Below are positions 26,779 to 35,059 of a stretch of DNA of 64,000 nt, piece after piece. The notes beneath the pieces are model-generated. The model worked only from the letters and a program-made list of their open reading frames with translations. It ran no database searches and had not been told where the DNA came from. The stretch spans positions 1-64,000 of the forward strand of contig NZ_JANQTA010000002.1 of the NCBI RefSeq assembly GCF_028278985.1, read 5' to 3'. The translations under genes were made by a program, and so were the position numbers. The first letter of the stretch is position 1, and the number at the start of each line of letters is the position of its first letter. Origin of the DNA: Candidatus Nitrosopumilus sp. GTDB taxonomy: Archaea; Thermoproteota; Nitrososphaeria; Nitrososphaerales; Nitrosopumilaceae.

Positions 26779-28059
26779 ATGGGTAAAATTAACATCGAAA
26801 AACAAGATTCGGTAAAACTATACAAAATTAGGAAAACCCTTGAGGAATTATCACAGAAATCAGGTAGAGGAACAGAGCTAATTACAGTATACATTCCAAA
26901 AGGAAAACAGCTTCACGAAATTATAGGAACTTTACAACAAGAACAAGGAACTGCAGATAACATCAAATCAGATCTTACAAGATCACATGTAGTTGATTCT
27001 TTAGGAAAAGTTGTTCAGAGGTTGAAACTATACAAAAAAACTCCAGAAAGAGGATTGGTAATGTTTTGTGGTGCATTGCCACCTGAAGAGGGAGGTCCGC
27101 TTGGCAGTGAAGTTGTAACTGTTTGGGAAGTAGACCCTCCAAAAGATTTGAATCAGTACCTCTATCGATGTGATGATCATTTCCATGTAGATATTCTAAA
27201 AGACATGCTAAAAGATGACAATCTAATTGGATTTTTGTCAATTGATTCTAAAGATGCGGGTTGGGGGTTATTGCACGGAGACAAAATTGAAGTTCTATCG
27301 CAAACAGGGTCAGGTGTTGCAGGAAAACACAGGCAAGGAGGGCAATCTGCAAAAAGATTCCAAAAACTTCGAGAAATGGAATTAACATATTATTTTAACA
27401 GAGTTGCTCAAACTACAAGAGAATATTTTATTGATATCTATCCAGTCAAAGGATTGATTGTTTCAGGACCTGGACCAACTAAGGAAGATTTCATTAATGG
27501 AAATTACCTCGAATACAGATTACAAAATAACATCATTGCAACAATAGATGCATCATATTCTGGAGCAGAAGGAATCAGAGAAGCATTTGCAAAATCAGCA
27601 GACATCCTAGGCAACTTTAGAATGGTAGAAGAGAAAAAACTCATCGAAGATCTATTTAGAGAAATTAACGGAAATACAGGAAAAGGATCATACGGATTAA
27701 GTGAAGTAATAGAATTTCTAAAAAACAATGTTGTTCAAACCCTAATTATCAACGATAATACAAATTTGATTAGAATTGAAGCAACCTGTAAAAGATGTCA
27801 AAATTCTAGAGAAGAGATTCTTGAAAGACCACTAGTAATTCCCAAAAAAACAGAATTTACAAGTAATCCTTGCCCAAGTTGTAAAGCCATGGAAGTAGAG
27901 GTAATAGAACAAGATATTGTGGATTATCTCGAATTACTTGCAGCCAAGACTGGTTCTCAGTTAGAGGTTATTTCAGGTAGTGCAGAACACGGGCATATGC
28001 TTGAGAGTTTAGGTAAAATTGGTGCAATTCTAAGATACAATCCAGGGCATACTAAGTAA
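26779..28059 (+). CDS. prf1: Peptide chain release factor aRF1
   Basis: The omnipotent archaeal release factor of 426 residues. Stop-codon recognition motif NIKS (TADNIKSDLTRS, ~58), a YxCxxxF-like YRCDDHFHV, and the peptidyl-hydrolysis motif GGQ in AGKHRQGGQSAKRF (~185) are all present. The C-terminal domain carries two CxxC zinc knuckles (TCKRCQNSR and NPCPSCKAM). Its end overlaps the convergent HIT gene by 8 nt. Confidence 0.97.
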   Translation: MGKINIEKQDSVKLYKIRKTLEELSQKSGRGTELITVYIPKGKQLHEIIGTLQQEQGTADNIKSDLTRSHVVDSLGKVVQRLKLYKKTPERGLVMFCGALPPEEGGPLGSEVVTVWEVDPPKDLNQYLYRCDDHFHVDILKDMLKDDNLIGFLSIDSKDAGWGLLHGDKIEVLSQTGSGVAGKHRQGGQSAKRFQKLREMELTYYFNRVAQTTREYFIDIYPVKGLIVSGPGPTKEDFINGNYLEYRLQNNIIATIDASYSGAEGIREAFAKSADILGNFRMVEEKKLIEDLFREINGNTGKGSYGLSEVIEFLKNNVVQTLIINDNTNLIRIEATCKRCQNSREEILERPLVIPKKTEFTSNPCPSCKAMEVEVIEQDIVDYLELLAAKTGSQLEVISGSAEHGHMLESLGKIGAILRYNPGHTK

Positions 28060-28459
28060 GTAATTTTTTAATTTTTGATGCAAGTTCAGAGAGTTCTTCA
28101 TCTTTTGAAATCTGTCTCTTTGTCCAAATTGTACCCTTGCTATTGTATCTTGGAATAATATGAATATGTACATGAGGAATGATTTGTTTTGCTGCCCTTC
28201 CATTATTTTGAGCCAAACTAAATGCATCAGCGCTTGCTGCCTCCAAAATTGCATTTGCAATCTTTGGAACAATTGAGAACAGATTACCTACTTCTTGAGA
28301 ATCCATATCTGTAATTCGTTCATAATGCTTTCTTGGAATCACAAGGGCATGTCCAACATCTATTGGATATTTATCTAAAAATGCAACATGGTGTTCATCT
28401 TCATAAATAAAGTGACCATCTCTTTTTCCATCTAAGATCTCACAAAAAATACAGCCCAT
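28052..28459 (-). CDS. HIT-family hydrolase
   Basis: A 135-residue histidine-triad protein. Zinc-like Cys pair MGCIFCEIL at the start, YPIDVGHALVIPRKH in the middle, and the catalytic triad HVHIHIIPRY at about residue 95. It hydrolyses or transfers nucleotide monophosphates from dinucleotides or adenylated proteins; the true substrate is unknown. Convergent with aRF1. Confidence 0.92.
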   Translation of the reverse strand: MGCIFCEILDGKRDGHFIYEDEHHVAFLDKYPIDVGHALVIPRKHYERITDMDSQEVGNLFSIVPKIANAILEAASADAFSLAQNNGRAAKQIIPHVHIHIIPRYNSKGTIWTKRQISKDEELSELASKIKKLLT

Positions 28460-28563
28460 AAATTTTCCAATATCTGATTTTATTTATTGGTTTTAATCAA
28501 AATGAACAATAATCAAAAAACATCGAATGGTTAATTAGGGCAAATTTTTGAATTTGATTAACT

Positions 28564-29160
28564 ATGGGCCGAAAAGAAAGACGTGAGCGAGAGCAAAAAC
28601 GTGAAAACTTTGCTGCAAAACATAAGACTCAACAAAGAAAGCAGACAATGATTGCAGTTGGTGTTTTAGGTGTTATTGCAGCAATTGTAGGATATTCAGC
28701 AATTCTGTTTATGGACATTTCAGATTCAGCTGTAGGCGGCCCAGAAAATGCTGGTGCATTAGGTAGTGACCACGCACATGCAGCAATTTTGGTAAAAATA
28801 TTTGGAGATGAGTTTGACTTTTCAGCTCCAGCATATCAAATCAAATCAAGCTGGATTCACTTTGAAGGACGAGATGGTTCCACAATTCACAAACATGCAA
28901 CAGGTGTCACGTTAGGATATCTCTTTGAAACACTATCTCTAGGTATGGATGATCAATGTTTTGAATTCCAAGATGGTAGAAGTTTCTGTACCAACGATGA
29001 TTACAAATTAGTCTATTACATTAATGGACAACAAGTATCAGATATCAGAGATTATGAAATTATGGAAGACGATAGAATTCTAATTTCATATGGTGCTGAA
29101 ACTCCTGAAGAACTTGAAGGACAGTTATTACAATTAGAAAACCAAGAATTAATCAAATAA
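28564..29160 (+). CDS. Membrane-anchored protein with histidine-rich extracytoplasmic domain, function unknown
   Basis: A 198-residue protein. A strongly basic cytoplasmic start (MGRKERREREQKRENFAAKHK) is followed by one membrane helix (MIAVGVLGVIAAIVGYSAILF) and an extracytoplasmic domain with SDHAHAAILVKIFGDEFDFS, WIHFEGRDGSTIHKHATG and two Cys (QCFEFQ, SFCTND). The paired HxH and HKH segments suggest metal binding. It is not a recognised cupredoxin. It lies beside zinc-ribbon genes. Confidence 0.72.
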   Translation: MGRKERREREQKRENFAAKHKTQQRKQTMIAVGVLGVIAAIVGYSAILFMDISDSAVGGPENAGALGSDHAHAAILVKIFGDEFDFSAPAYQIKSSWIHFEGRDGSTIHKHATGVTLGYLFETLSLGMDDQCFEFQDGRSFCTNDDYKLVYYINGQQVSDIRDYEIMEDDRILISYGAETPEELEGQLLQLENQELIK

Positions 29161-29162
29161 GA

Positions 29163-29357
29163 TTATTCATCTTTTGCAGTAAATTGAGCCATTTTATCAA
29201 ATAGCATATAGTAACCACATTTACTGCATCGAAGAACTGTTAGTTCTGTTGTAAGAAATTCCTTGTCTTCAAATCTGCCGCTAAGTTTTACATTTTCACC
29301 AGCAATTTCTGCTTTGTTACTTTGGCAGACAGGACAATGAAGGGCTTTTTGTTCCAT
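29163..29357 (-). CDS. 64-residue zinc-ribbon protein
   Basis: Two CxxC knuckles, ALHCPVCQSNKAE near the start and LRCSKCGYYMLFD near the end, separated by about 30 residues, give a classical zinc ribbon. No other domain. Convergent with the previous gene (2-nt gap). Such proteins often bind nucleic acids or partner proteins; the role is unknown. Confidence 0.78.
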   Translation of the reverse strand: MEQKALHCPVCQSNKAEIAGENVKLSGRFEDKEFLTTELTVLRCSKCGYYMLFDKMAQFTAKDE

Positions 29358-29397
29358 AATTAATTTTTAAATTGAATCAATTTAAACTCAGAGTTTT

Positions 29398-29577
29398 TCA
29401 GTAACCTTCTTCATTAAAATCAGGTTCTTTTTCGACTTTTTCAAATGACATATCTGGTTTTTGACATGATTCACATTTCTCCATAATACCAAATTCATTT
29501 TTGATTTTACCTTTGCCATCACATCTAAAGCAAACCAACAAAATTATTTTGATCCAATAGAAATTAAGGATTTTCAT
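29398..29577 (-). CDS. 59-residue zinc-ribbon microprotein
   Basis: A short frame with a hydrophobic start (MKILNFYWIKIILLV), then CFRCDGKGKIKNEFG and KCESCQKPDM, i.e. two CxxC pairs with a DnaJ-zinc-finger-like CDGKG turn. The acidic tail ends NEEGY. It lies between ilvD and the zinc ribbon at 29163. The ligand pattern supports a real gene; the exact start is less certain. Confidence 0.65.
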   Translation of the reverse strand: MKILNFYWIKIILLVCFRCDGKGKIKNEFGIMEKCESCQKPDMSFEKVEKEPDFNEEGY

Positions 29578-29644
29578 AATAATGTAATTTGTACATCTAG
29601 AATCTTGATAAAGTCTAAATTATAGCAAGCAAGAATTCAGTATC

Positions 29645-31321
29645 ATGGAAATATCTAGTCAAAATGTAGTTGGTGGAACAGCACGGGCTCCTCACAGAGC
29701 AATGTACAAAGCCATGGGATTAGATGATAATGATCTTAGTAAGCCATTCATCGGTGTTTGTCATACAGGTAATGAAGCAACACCATGTAACATTTTACTA
29801 CCTTCCTTAGCAGAACATGCAAAACAAGGAGTTGCAGAAAATGGTGCAACACCAAGAATATTTTCAACTATTGCAGTAAGTGACGGAATTGCAATGGGAC
29901 ATGAAGGAATGAAATCTTCTCTGATTTCAAGAGAAGTTATTGCAGACTCGATTGAACTCATGGTAAGAGCACATCAGTATGATGCAGTTGTAGGTATTGC
30001 TGGTTGTGACAAGAGTTTACCCGGAACAATGATGGCAATGGCCAGATTAAATCTTCCATCAGTCTTTGTTTACGGCGGAACAATTATGCCAGGAATTTTA
30101 GATGGAAAAGAACTCACAGTAGTTGATGTCTATGAGGCAGTTGGAGCTTATGATGCAGGACAAATTTCACTTGAAATGTTAAAAGATATTGAAAATACTG
30201 CATGTCCAAATTCAGGTTCATGTGGAGGAATGTTTACTGCAAACACAATGGCATCAATTTCTGAAGCAATAGGTCTTGCATTGCCTGGAAGCGCTAGTCC
30301 TCCTGCTGAAGATGAAAGAAGACAAAAAATGGTCTATGACACAGGAGCTGCTTGTTCAAAATTATTAGAAATTGGAATTAAACCACGTGAAATTATGACC
30401 TATGAAGCATTTGAAAATGCAATTACAATGTTAAATGCAGTTGGGGGTTCAACTAACGGAATTTTGCATTTGTTATCAATGGCAAACGAAGCTAGAGTCA
30501 AATTAACTTATGATGATTTTGAGAGAATTAGAAAAAAGACACCACATATTGCAGACATGAAACCAGGGGGAAATTATGTAATGAACAGTCTTGATAAAAT
30601 TGGGGGAATTCCATTTGTTCTAAAGAAATTAGCAAATCAAGGATTACTTAATGGAGATTGTATTACAGTCACAGGAAAGACAATTCAGCAGAATTTGGAT
30701 TCAATGAATATTCCAGAACCTGAACAATCAATTATCAGGCCAGTGGGTAACCCTATTCATTCAGTTGGAACAGCAGTAATTCTAAAAGGAACACTTGCAC
30801 CTGAAGGAGCTGTAATCAAAACAGCAGGAGTTGAAATGACAAAATTTAGAGGTAAAGCTAGAGTGTTTGATAGAGAAGAGTATGCATTTGATGCTGTTTC
30901 CAAAGGAGAAATTGATGAAGGTCATGTTGTTGTTATCAGATATGAAGGACCAAAAGGAGGTCCAGGAATGAGAGAAATGCTTGCAACTACTGCAGCACTT
31001 GTAGGTCAAGGATTAGGAAAAAAAGTTGCAATGGTAACTGATGGTAGATTTTCAGGTGGAACTAGAGGTTTCATGGTAGGACATGTTGCACCAGAAGCAT
31101 ACGTAGGTGGACCAATTGCTTTGATTAAAGATGATGATGAAATCACCATCGACACAGAAACTACAGTAATTGACCTCCATGTATCTGAAGAAGAGTTGGC
31201 AAAAAGAAAGGCAGAATGGAAAAAGCCTGAACCAAATTACACATCAGGAGCATTGGCAAAATATGCTTCACTTGTAGGCTCTTCAGCCCAGGGAGCAATC
31301 ACAACTCCAAAATTTGATTAA
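29645..31321 (+). CDS. ilvD: Dihydroxy-acid dehydratase
   Basis: A 558-residue Fe-S dehydratase that converts dihydroxy-isovalerate and dihydroxy-methylvalerate to the keto acids of valine and isoleucine. Cys ligands appear in [25 protein letters not shown] and [14 protein letters not shown], and the C-terminal [19 protein letters not shown] is typical. A TATA box (TAAATTATAG, ~29616-29625) lies 25 nt before the ATG, which implies a leaderless transcript. No other ilv genes are adjacent. Confidence 0.96.
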   Translation: MEISSQNVVGGTARAPHRAMYKAMGLDDNDLSKPFIGVCHTGNEATPCNILLPSLAEHAKQGVAENGATPRIFSTIAVSDGIAMGHEGMKSSLISREVIADSIELMVRAHQYDAVVGIAGCDKSLPGTMMAMARLNLPSVFVYGGTIMPGILDGKELTVVDVYEAVGAYDAGQISLEMLKDIENTACPNSGSCGGMFTANTMASISEAIGLALPGSASPPAEDERRQKMVYDTGAACSKLLEIGIKPREIMTYEAFENAITMLNAVGGSTNGILHLLSMANEARVKLTYDDFERIRKKTPHIADMKPGGNYVMNSLDKIGGIPFVLKKLANQGLLNGDCITVTGKTIQQNLDSMNIPEPEQSIIRPVGNPIHSVGTAVILKGTLAPEGAVIKTAGVEMTKFRGKARVFDREEYAFDAVSKGEIDEGHVVVIRYEGPKGGPGMREMLATTAALVGQGLGKKVAMVTDGRFSGGTRGFMVGHVAPEAYVGGPIALIKDDDEITIDTETTVIDLHVSEEELAKRKAEWKKPEPNYTSGALAKYASLVGSSAQGAITTPKFD

Positions 31322-31528
31322 ATGATCAATTTGTCCACAAACTTTATAGATCGCGATCACAAAAATGATTCAGAGATAGCAGGAAGAAAATCAAATTAAC
31401 TTTATCAAATTACTGTTATCTACTAAAGGTTACAAAAAAGTAAATGTTTTTGAAAGTAATGTAATCATAAGTTATTCAAAAAAAATAGATTTAGTCTAAA
31501 GAAACAATGTAAGCACAAAGCAGTTTTT

Positions 31529-32446
31529 CTAAGAAGATGAAAAATTCAAAGGATAAATCGCATCAGTTGGGAAAGGAGGTTCTGGTAAAGCCTTTGTATG
31601 TTGGAGTTTTAGTTGCAATTCTGCTTTAGCCTTATTAATTGCATCTTGCTCTTTAACCTGAATACCTTCAGATTCGGTAAAAAAATCATAGATATGAAAT
31701 GTTGTGCTTATCATTACAGAGGTAGGGTCTCCAATAACTGTATGAGTTAAGGATTCAGCAGGAGGGATTGGAGTGTCACAATCTTTACCATCCCAGGCCC
31801 AGTCCTGAGTTATTGACAAATGAGTTCTAACATAAAGTGGTCCAGAGAAAATAATTCTATAATGGACAAATCTTAGCGTAGATGTTTGCAAAAAAGTTTC
31901 TACATGTTGTCGCACAGTTTCAGCAGACATATTAGCTGTAGTTGAAGCTGAAAATGCTCCTGAGGTAACAGCTGCTGACAATTCTGCAGATACACCTGCT
32001 CTCAATGCCCATTCCAAATGACTCTTAAGTTCTACAGTAGTAGTAACTTCATCTGGAATTACCAGCACATCTAATGCAGATGCATCAATAACAGTTGTTT
32101 CTACTGTTCTTCTACCAACTACTACAAAACGACAGTCTTTCCTAGTTATAGAGCGAAGTCGAGGTGGTTCAGTAAAAACTACCTTAGAATTTTCATCTCT
32201 ATCAATTTCTCCATCATTAAGATCTAGCGGAGTTGTTAATTTGGTATTTGAATTATCTTTTCTGTTTAATACATCGTAAATGAAATATGACATATCTGCA
32301 ATAGCAGATTTAGTTCCTGCAGGCATAGAAAGGGTACTAAGAAATTCTATTGGATTTTTTTCAAATTCTAGTTTTTTCTTAGGATCATTTTTTAGGAATT
32401 CTGAAAATTCATGAATTGTATGAATAGTTTCATTTTCATATGCCAT
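31529..32446 (-). CDS. Unrecognised protein with leader-like N-terminus, possible accessory gene
   Basis: A 305-residue protein with no match I recognise. Residues 8-45 (FSEFLKNDPKKKLEFEKNP, then IEFLSTLSMPAGT) resemble the NHLP/Nif11-type leader pattern of modified-peptide precursors, but the protein is far too long for a simple precursor. A Thr/Ser/Ala-rich central part (AGVSAELSAAVTSGAFSAST) and a beta-rich C-terminal half with IIFSGPLYVRTHLSITQDW follow. No signal peptide. It is 74 nt after a second unknown gene on the same strand, and the pair interrupts otherwise conserved surroundings. Confidence 0.65.
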   Translation of the reverse strand: MAYENETIHTIHEFSEFLKNDPKKKLEFEKNPIEFLSTLSMPAGTKSAIADMSYFIYDVLNRKDNSNTKLTTPLDLNDGEIDRDENSKVVFTEPPRLRSITRKDCRFVVVGRRTVETTVIDASALDVLVIPDEVTTTVELKSHLEWALRAGVSAELSAAVTSGAFSASTTANMSAETVRQHVETFLQTSTLRFVHYRIIFSGPLYVRTHLSITQDWAWDGKDCDTPIPPAESLTHTVIGDPTSVMISTTFHIYDFFTESEGIQVKEQDAINKAKAELQLKLQHTKALPEPPFPTDAIYPLNFSSS

Positions 32447-32520
32447 GTAAATATTTCATAAAATAAGATATTAAACATTTCTGAAAATAATAAAAGGCCA
32501 AAAATTATTAAATCAATTAA

Positions 32521-33708
32521 TTATGTACAGACCTTTTTTGCCTCGACTTGATAGGTCCAAACTCCACCATGGCTGTATGCCCGTCTCCAAAACTCGATTC
32601 TGCTTGGGTCACCGCGCCTTTCATTTACAATATATGAAAATCTGTTTGCACTTATTAATCTGTAAGGAACACTTGGAAAAGTAAAAATGCTTGAGAATCT
32701 TACATTTTGCTTTAGACTTCCTGACACCGTCATATTGATTTCTCCCATATGATCATCACTAAGCCCTAACCAAGCAATTATGCCAAGAAATGCATCGATT
32801 ACCCCTTCTTCGATATTTGGAGGTAATACCAACTGATATTGGCCAATCAAAAATGGAGTAATGTATGTTGATGCTTTCTTTAGAGTATCTTCATAAGCTG
32901 AAAAATCATGCTCCCAAAATTGTATACTTGTTCCAAAATCTACTCTACATTGGGAATTTGGTTTTATCTTAGCTAGTTCAAATCCAATTGGATGCATTTC
33001 TGTAGAGGCTTCATAGGATTGATATCCAGAAGAATTTTGTGGCCATTGTCTAGTTTTAAGCTCTTGTACTTCTGTTCCTGCTGAAGCAGCTTGAACATAA
33101 ACTTCGTCAGTTCCTGTTGTTCCCCAGTCTTGCGAATCATCAATTCTCATCCATGCTAAAAGTATGGAAATATGATCACAGCATTGAGAATTATCTTTAT
33201 CCACATGTTCACCATAAATTGTAGGTGGCGGCGTATCTCCAGAATCATTTTCATTGTTGATAGGTTGGTCTCCAAGTAATTTACGCAAAGTTTCTCTTTC
33301 AATTTCTGCTACAGAAAATTTGTTTTCAAGATCTAAAACTCCATCTTTTATTACGTATCCGTTATTTTTGTTATCAAACCATGTATCTACTGATGATAGT
33401 TGTTCAACAACCTTCATACTTTGTAATTTTTGTACCAAATCAGGATACTCAGGATCTAATTTAATGTCTGTACCTGCATATGTGCCAGTAATTTCGGATT
33501 GTTCTTTTTTTGACATTCGATGATAAGACATATCAATTAAGCTAAGAAGTTCTTCCATGGCTCCTCCTTGTTCTTCCACTAATTTTTCAATTGCTTGGCA
33601 AAAATGATCATTTTTATCATTACCATATAGGTATCGTCGTATTCCCGATAGCACTGCTTGAATAAACCATTCCCCTTGAAGGGAATATCCATATTTATTC
33701 ATAAACAC
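32521..33708 (-). CDS. Unrecognised 395-residue protein, possible accessory gene
   Basis: A soluble protein with an N-terminal helical region (EWFIQAVLSGIRRYLYGNDKNDHFCQAIEKLVEEQ), an acidic Pro-rich linker (NENDSGDTPPPTIYG) and a beta-rich C-terminal half. The block WMRIDDSQDW, GTDEVYVQAAS has the look of a calcium-binding beta-sandwich. The last ~60 residues are basic and aromatic (RGDPSRIEFWRRAYSHGGVW). GC appears higher than its neighbours, which fits transfer. The partner gene at 31529-32446 lies downstream. No function can be assigned. Confidence 0.7.
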   Translation of the reverse strand: MFMNKYGYSLQGEWFIQAVLSGIRRYLYGNDKNDHFCQAIEKLVEEQGGAMEELLSLIDMSYHRMSKKEQSEITGTYAGTDIKLDPEYPDLVQKLQSMKVVEQLSSVDTWFDNKNNGYVIKDGVLDLENKFSVAEIERETLRKLLGDQPINNENDSGDTPPPTIYGEHVDKDNSQCCDHISILLAWMRIDDSQDWGTTGTDEVYVQAASAGTEVQELKTRQWPQNSSGYQSYEASTEMHPIGFELAKIKPNSQCRVDFGTSIQFWEHDFSAYEDTLKKASTYITPFLIGQYQLVLPPNIEEGVIDAFLGIIAWLGLSDDHMGEINMTVSGSLKQNVRFSSIFTFPSVPYRLISANRFSYIVNERRGDPSRIEFWRRAYSHGGVWTYQVEAKKVCT

Positions 33709-33804
33709 TTAATTTCATAAAATTATATAAAGTTGACTAAAAATCTATTTTTTAGATCCATGTTGTTCCCAAAGAGCTGAAAAGATTTACTTTTTCTCAC
33801 ACTG

Positions 33805-34023
33805 TTGTCTACTACAGGTTTTCATTTAGTAATTATTTTATGTACATTAGTCTATTTTCTAGTAATGGGGTTCAAGAAAGGCATTCACAAATGTGTAGAA
33901 TGTGAAAGGAAAATTGAAGAAGATCCAGACGATACGGGAATGTGCAGTAAATGCGGTGCTGCTGAAACTAGACTAGAAAAAACAATGTACAAAGAACTGC
34001 TTGATGAAGGAAACTTTCCTTAA
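33805..34023 (+). CDS. Small membrane-anchored zinc-ribbon protein
   Basis: Seventy-two residues from a TTG start: one membrane helix (FHLVIILCTLVYFLVMGF) and then a zinc ribbon (HKCVECERKIEEDPDDTGMCSKCGAAE). An ATG at 33865 would remove the helix and leave a 52-residue soluble ribbon. I prefer the longer form because the helix is well formed, but no clear TATA box decides it. Confidence 0.6.
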   Translation: MSTTGFHLVIILCTLVYFLVMGFKKGIHKCVECERKIEEDPDDTGMCSKCGAAETRLEKTMYKELLDEGNFP

Positions 34024-34050
34024 TCTAAAGAAATCATTTAGAGGAAAAAT

Positions 34051-34827
34051 TTACAATGTTTTTCGATGTTTATACAGAGCATATATCATAAACATGTTTG
34101 AAACATCCCATAAGATAGTGACAGGATGTGCATCATAATATGCACCAAAAATTTCTAAATTACAATACCAAATATCACCAACCGTATTTAGCATTAGGCC
34201 AATCACCAGAAGCAACCAAACAGCTCCAAGAACTCCTTGTTTGAAAATAGATGCGCCTAAAACTGTAAAAGATAGAACAACAGATGCTGCAATGACAAAA
34301 ATAAATCCATAGTAAAAGTCAAAAGAAAATTCTGCATCAGGAATATTAAATGATAAAATAACATATGCAGAAACGGCAATTATCGGAATTAGAGGAAGCC
34401 AGATTTTTTGGAATGTAGTGAATTTTGAATGAAAAAATTTGATATTAAAAACTAAATGGCCTAAAGTGAGGGGATATAATGCAAAAAAGAACACATCTGC
34501 GATAGAAGGGTATGGTTCAATGCCCAATAATTCAAGAGTATAATAAAGAATTTCAGCAATGAGATAACAAACAAATCCTAAGCCTAAAGACAGATATGCC
34601 TTTGATAAAATTCCAGGATGGTATTGTTTTGCAGTAACAAAAGAAAAGAAAGCCACTGTTCCAGGAAGTACTACAGAAACACCAAAAACAATTGGAAATA
34701 ATTCTTCATCAGTTATAGAATTAAAAACAAAATAAAGAACTAACCCAATTACTACAATTAATCCAATTACTGGTCGATTTAATGGATTTGTTAATCGATC
34801 GGGAACAACATCAGGCCCACTCATCAA
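34051..34827 (-). CDS. Seven- to eight-span membrane protein, function unknown
   Basis: A 258-residue protein with membrane segments spread from residue 20 to the C-terminus, conserved-looking short motifs (YPSIADVFFFALYPL between helices 3 and 4; GDIWYCNLEIFGAYYDAHPVTILWDV near the end). This layout resembles the seven-helix sensor-like modules found at the front of some signalling enzymes, but here there is no attached output domain. It could be a receptor partner or transporter. Confidence 0.7.
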   Translation of the reverse strand: MMSGPDVVPDRLTNPLNRPVIGLIVVIGLVLYFVFNSITDEELFPIVFGVSVVLPGTVAFFSFVTAKQYHPGILSKAYLSLGLGFVCYLIAEILYYTLELLGIEPYPSIADVFFFALYPLTLGHLVFNIKFFHSKFTTFQKIWLPLIPIIAVSAYVILSFNIPDAEFSFDFYYGFIFVIAASVVLSFTVLGASIFKQGVLGAVWLLLVIGLMLNTVGDIWYCNLEIFGAYYDAHPVTILWDVSNMFMIYALYKHRKTL

Positions 34828-34901
34828 AAGTCAAAGAAATTAGTTATTGAATAATCTTTTGTGATGTTACGATCATATTCAGAAATCAGTCTGAATACAA
34901 A

Positions 34902-34994
34902 TTAGGATTCTTCTTGTAAACAGTGAACACACATTTTTTTTGATAAAACTTCAAACCATGTGAAATGATGAACATATCCCTCTTTGCACCCCAT
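34902..34994 (-). CDS. 30-residue zinc microprotein
   Basis: A very short frame, MGCKEGYVHHFTWFEVL then SKKMCVHCLQEES, with Cys3, His9-His10 and CxxC as a complete set of zinc ligands. A TATA-like CATAATTT lies about 24 nt before the ATG on the minus strand, giving a leaderless message. Too short for statistical gene finding, but ligand spacing and promoter position agree. It lies in the gap between the membrane protein and the helicase. Confidence 0.5.
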   Translation of the reverse strand: MGCKEGYVHHFTWFEVLSKKMCVHCLQEES

Positions 34995-35059
34995 GAAGTT
35001 TGGAGCAAATTATGACTATCAAAGATGAAGGTCAAAACCAGTATCGATCAAAGCCAATT

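Noticed and set aside
31349-31358. GATCGCGATC palindrome behind ilvD
   Set aside because: A 10-bp palindrome beside a TATA-like box, but no gene or stable structure follows on that strand; likely chance.
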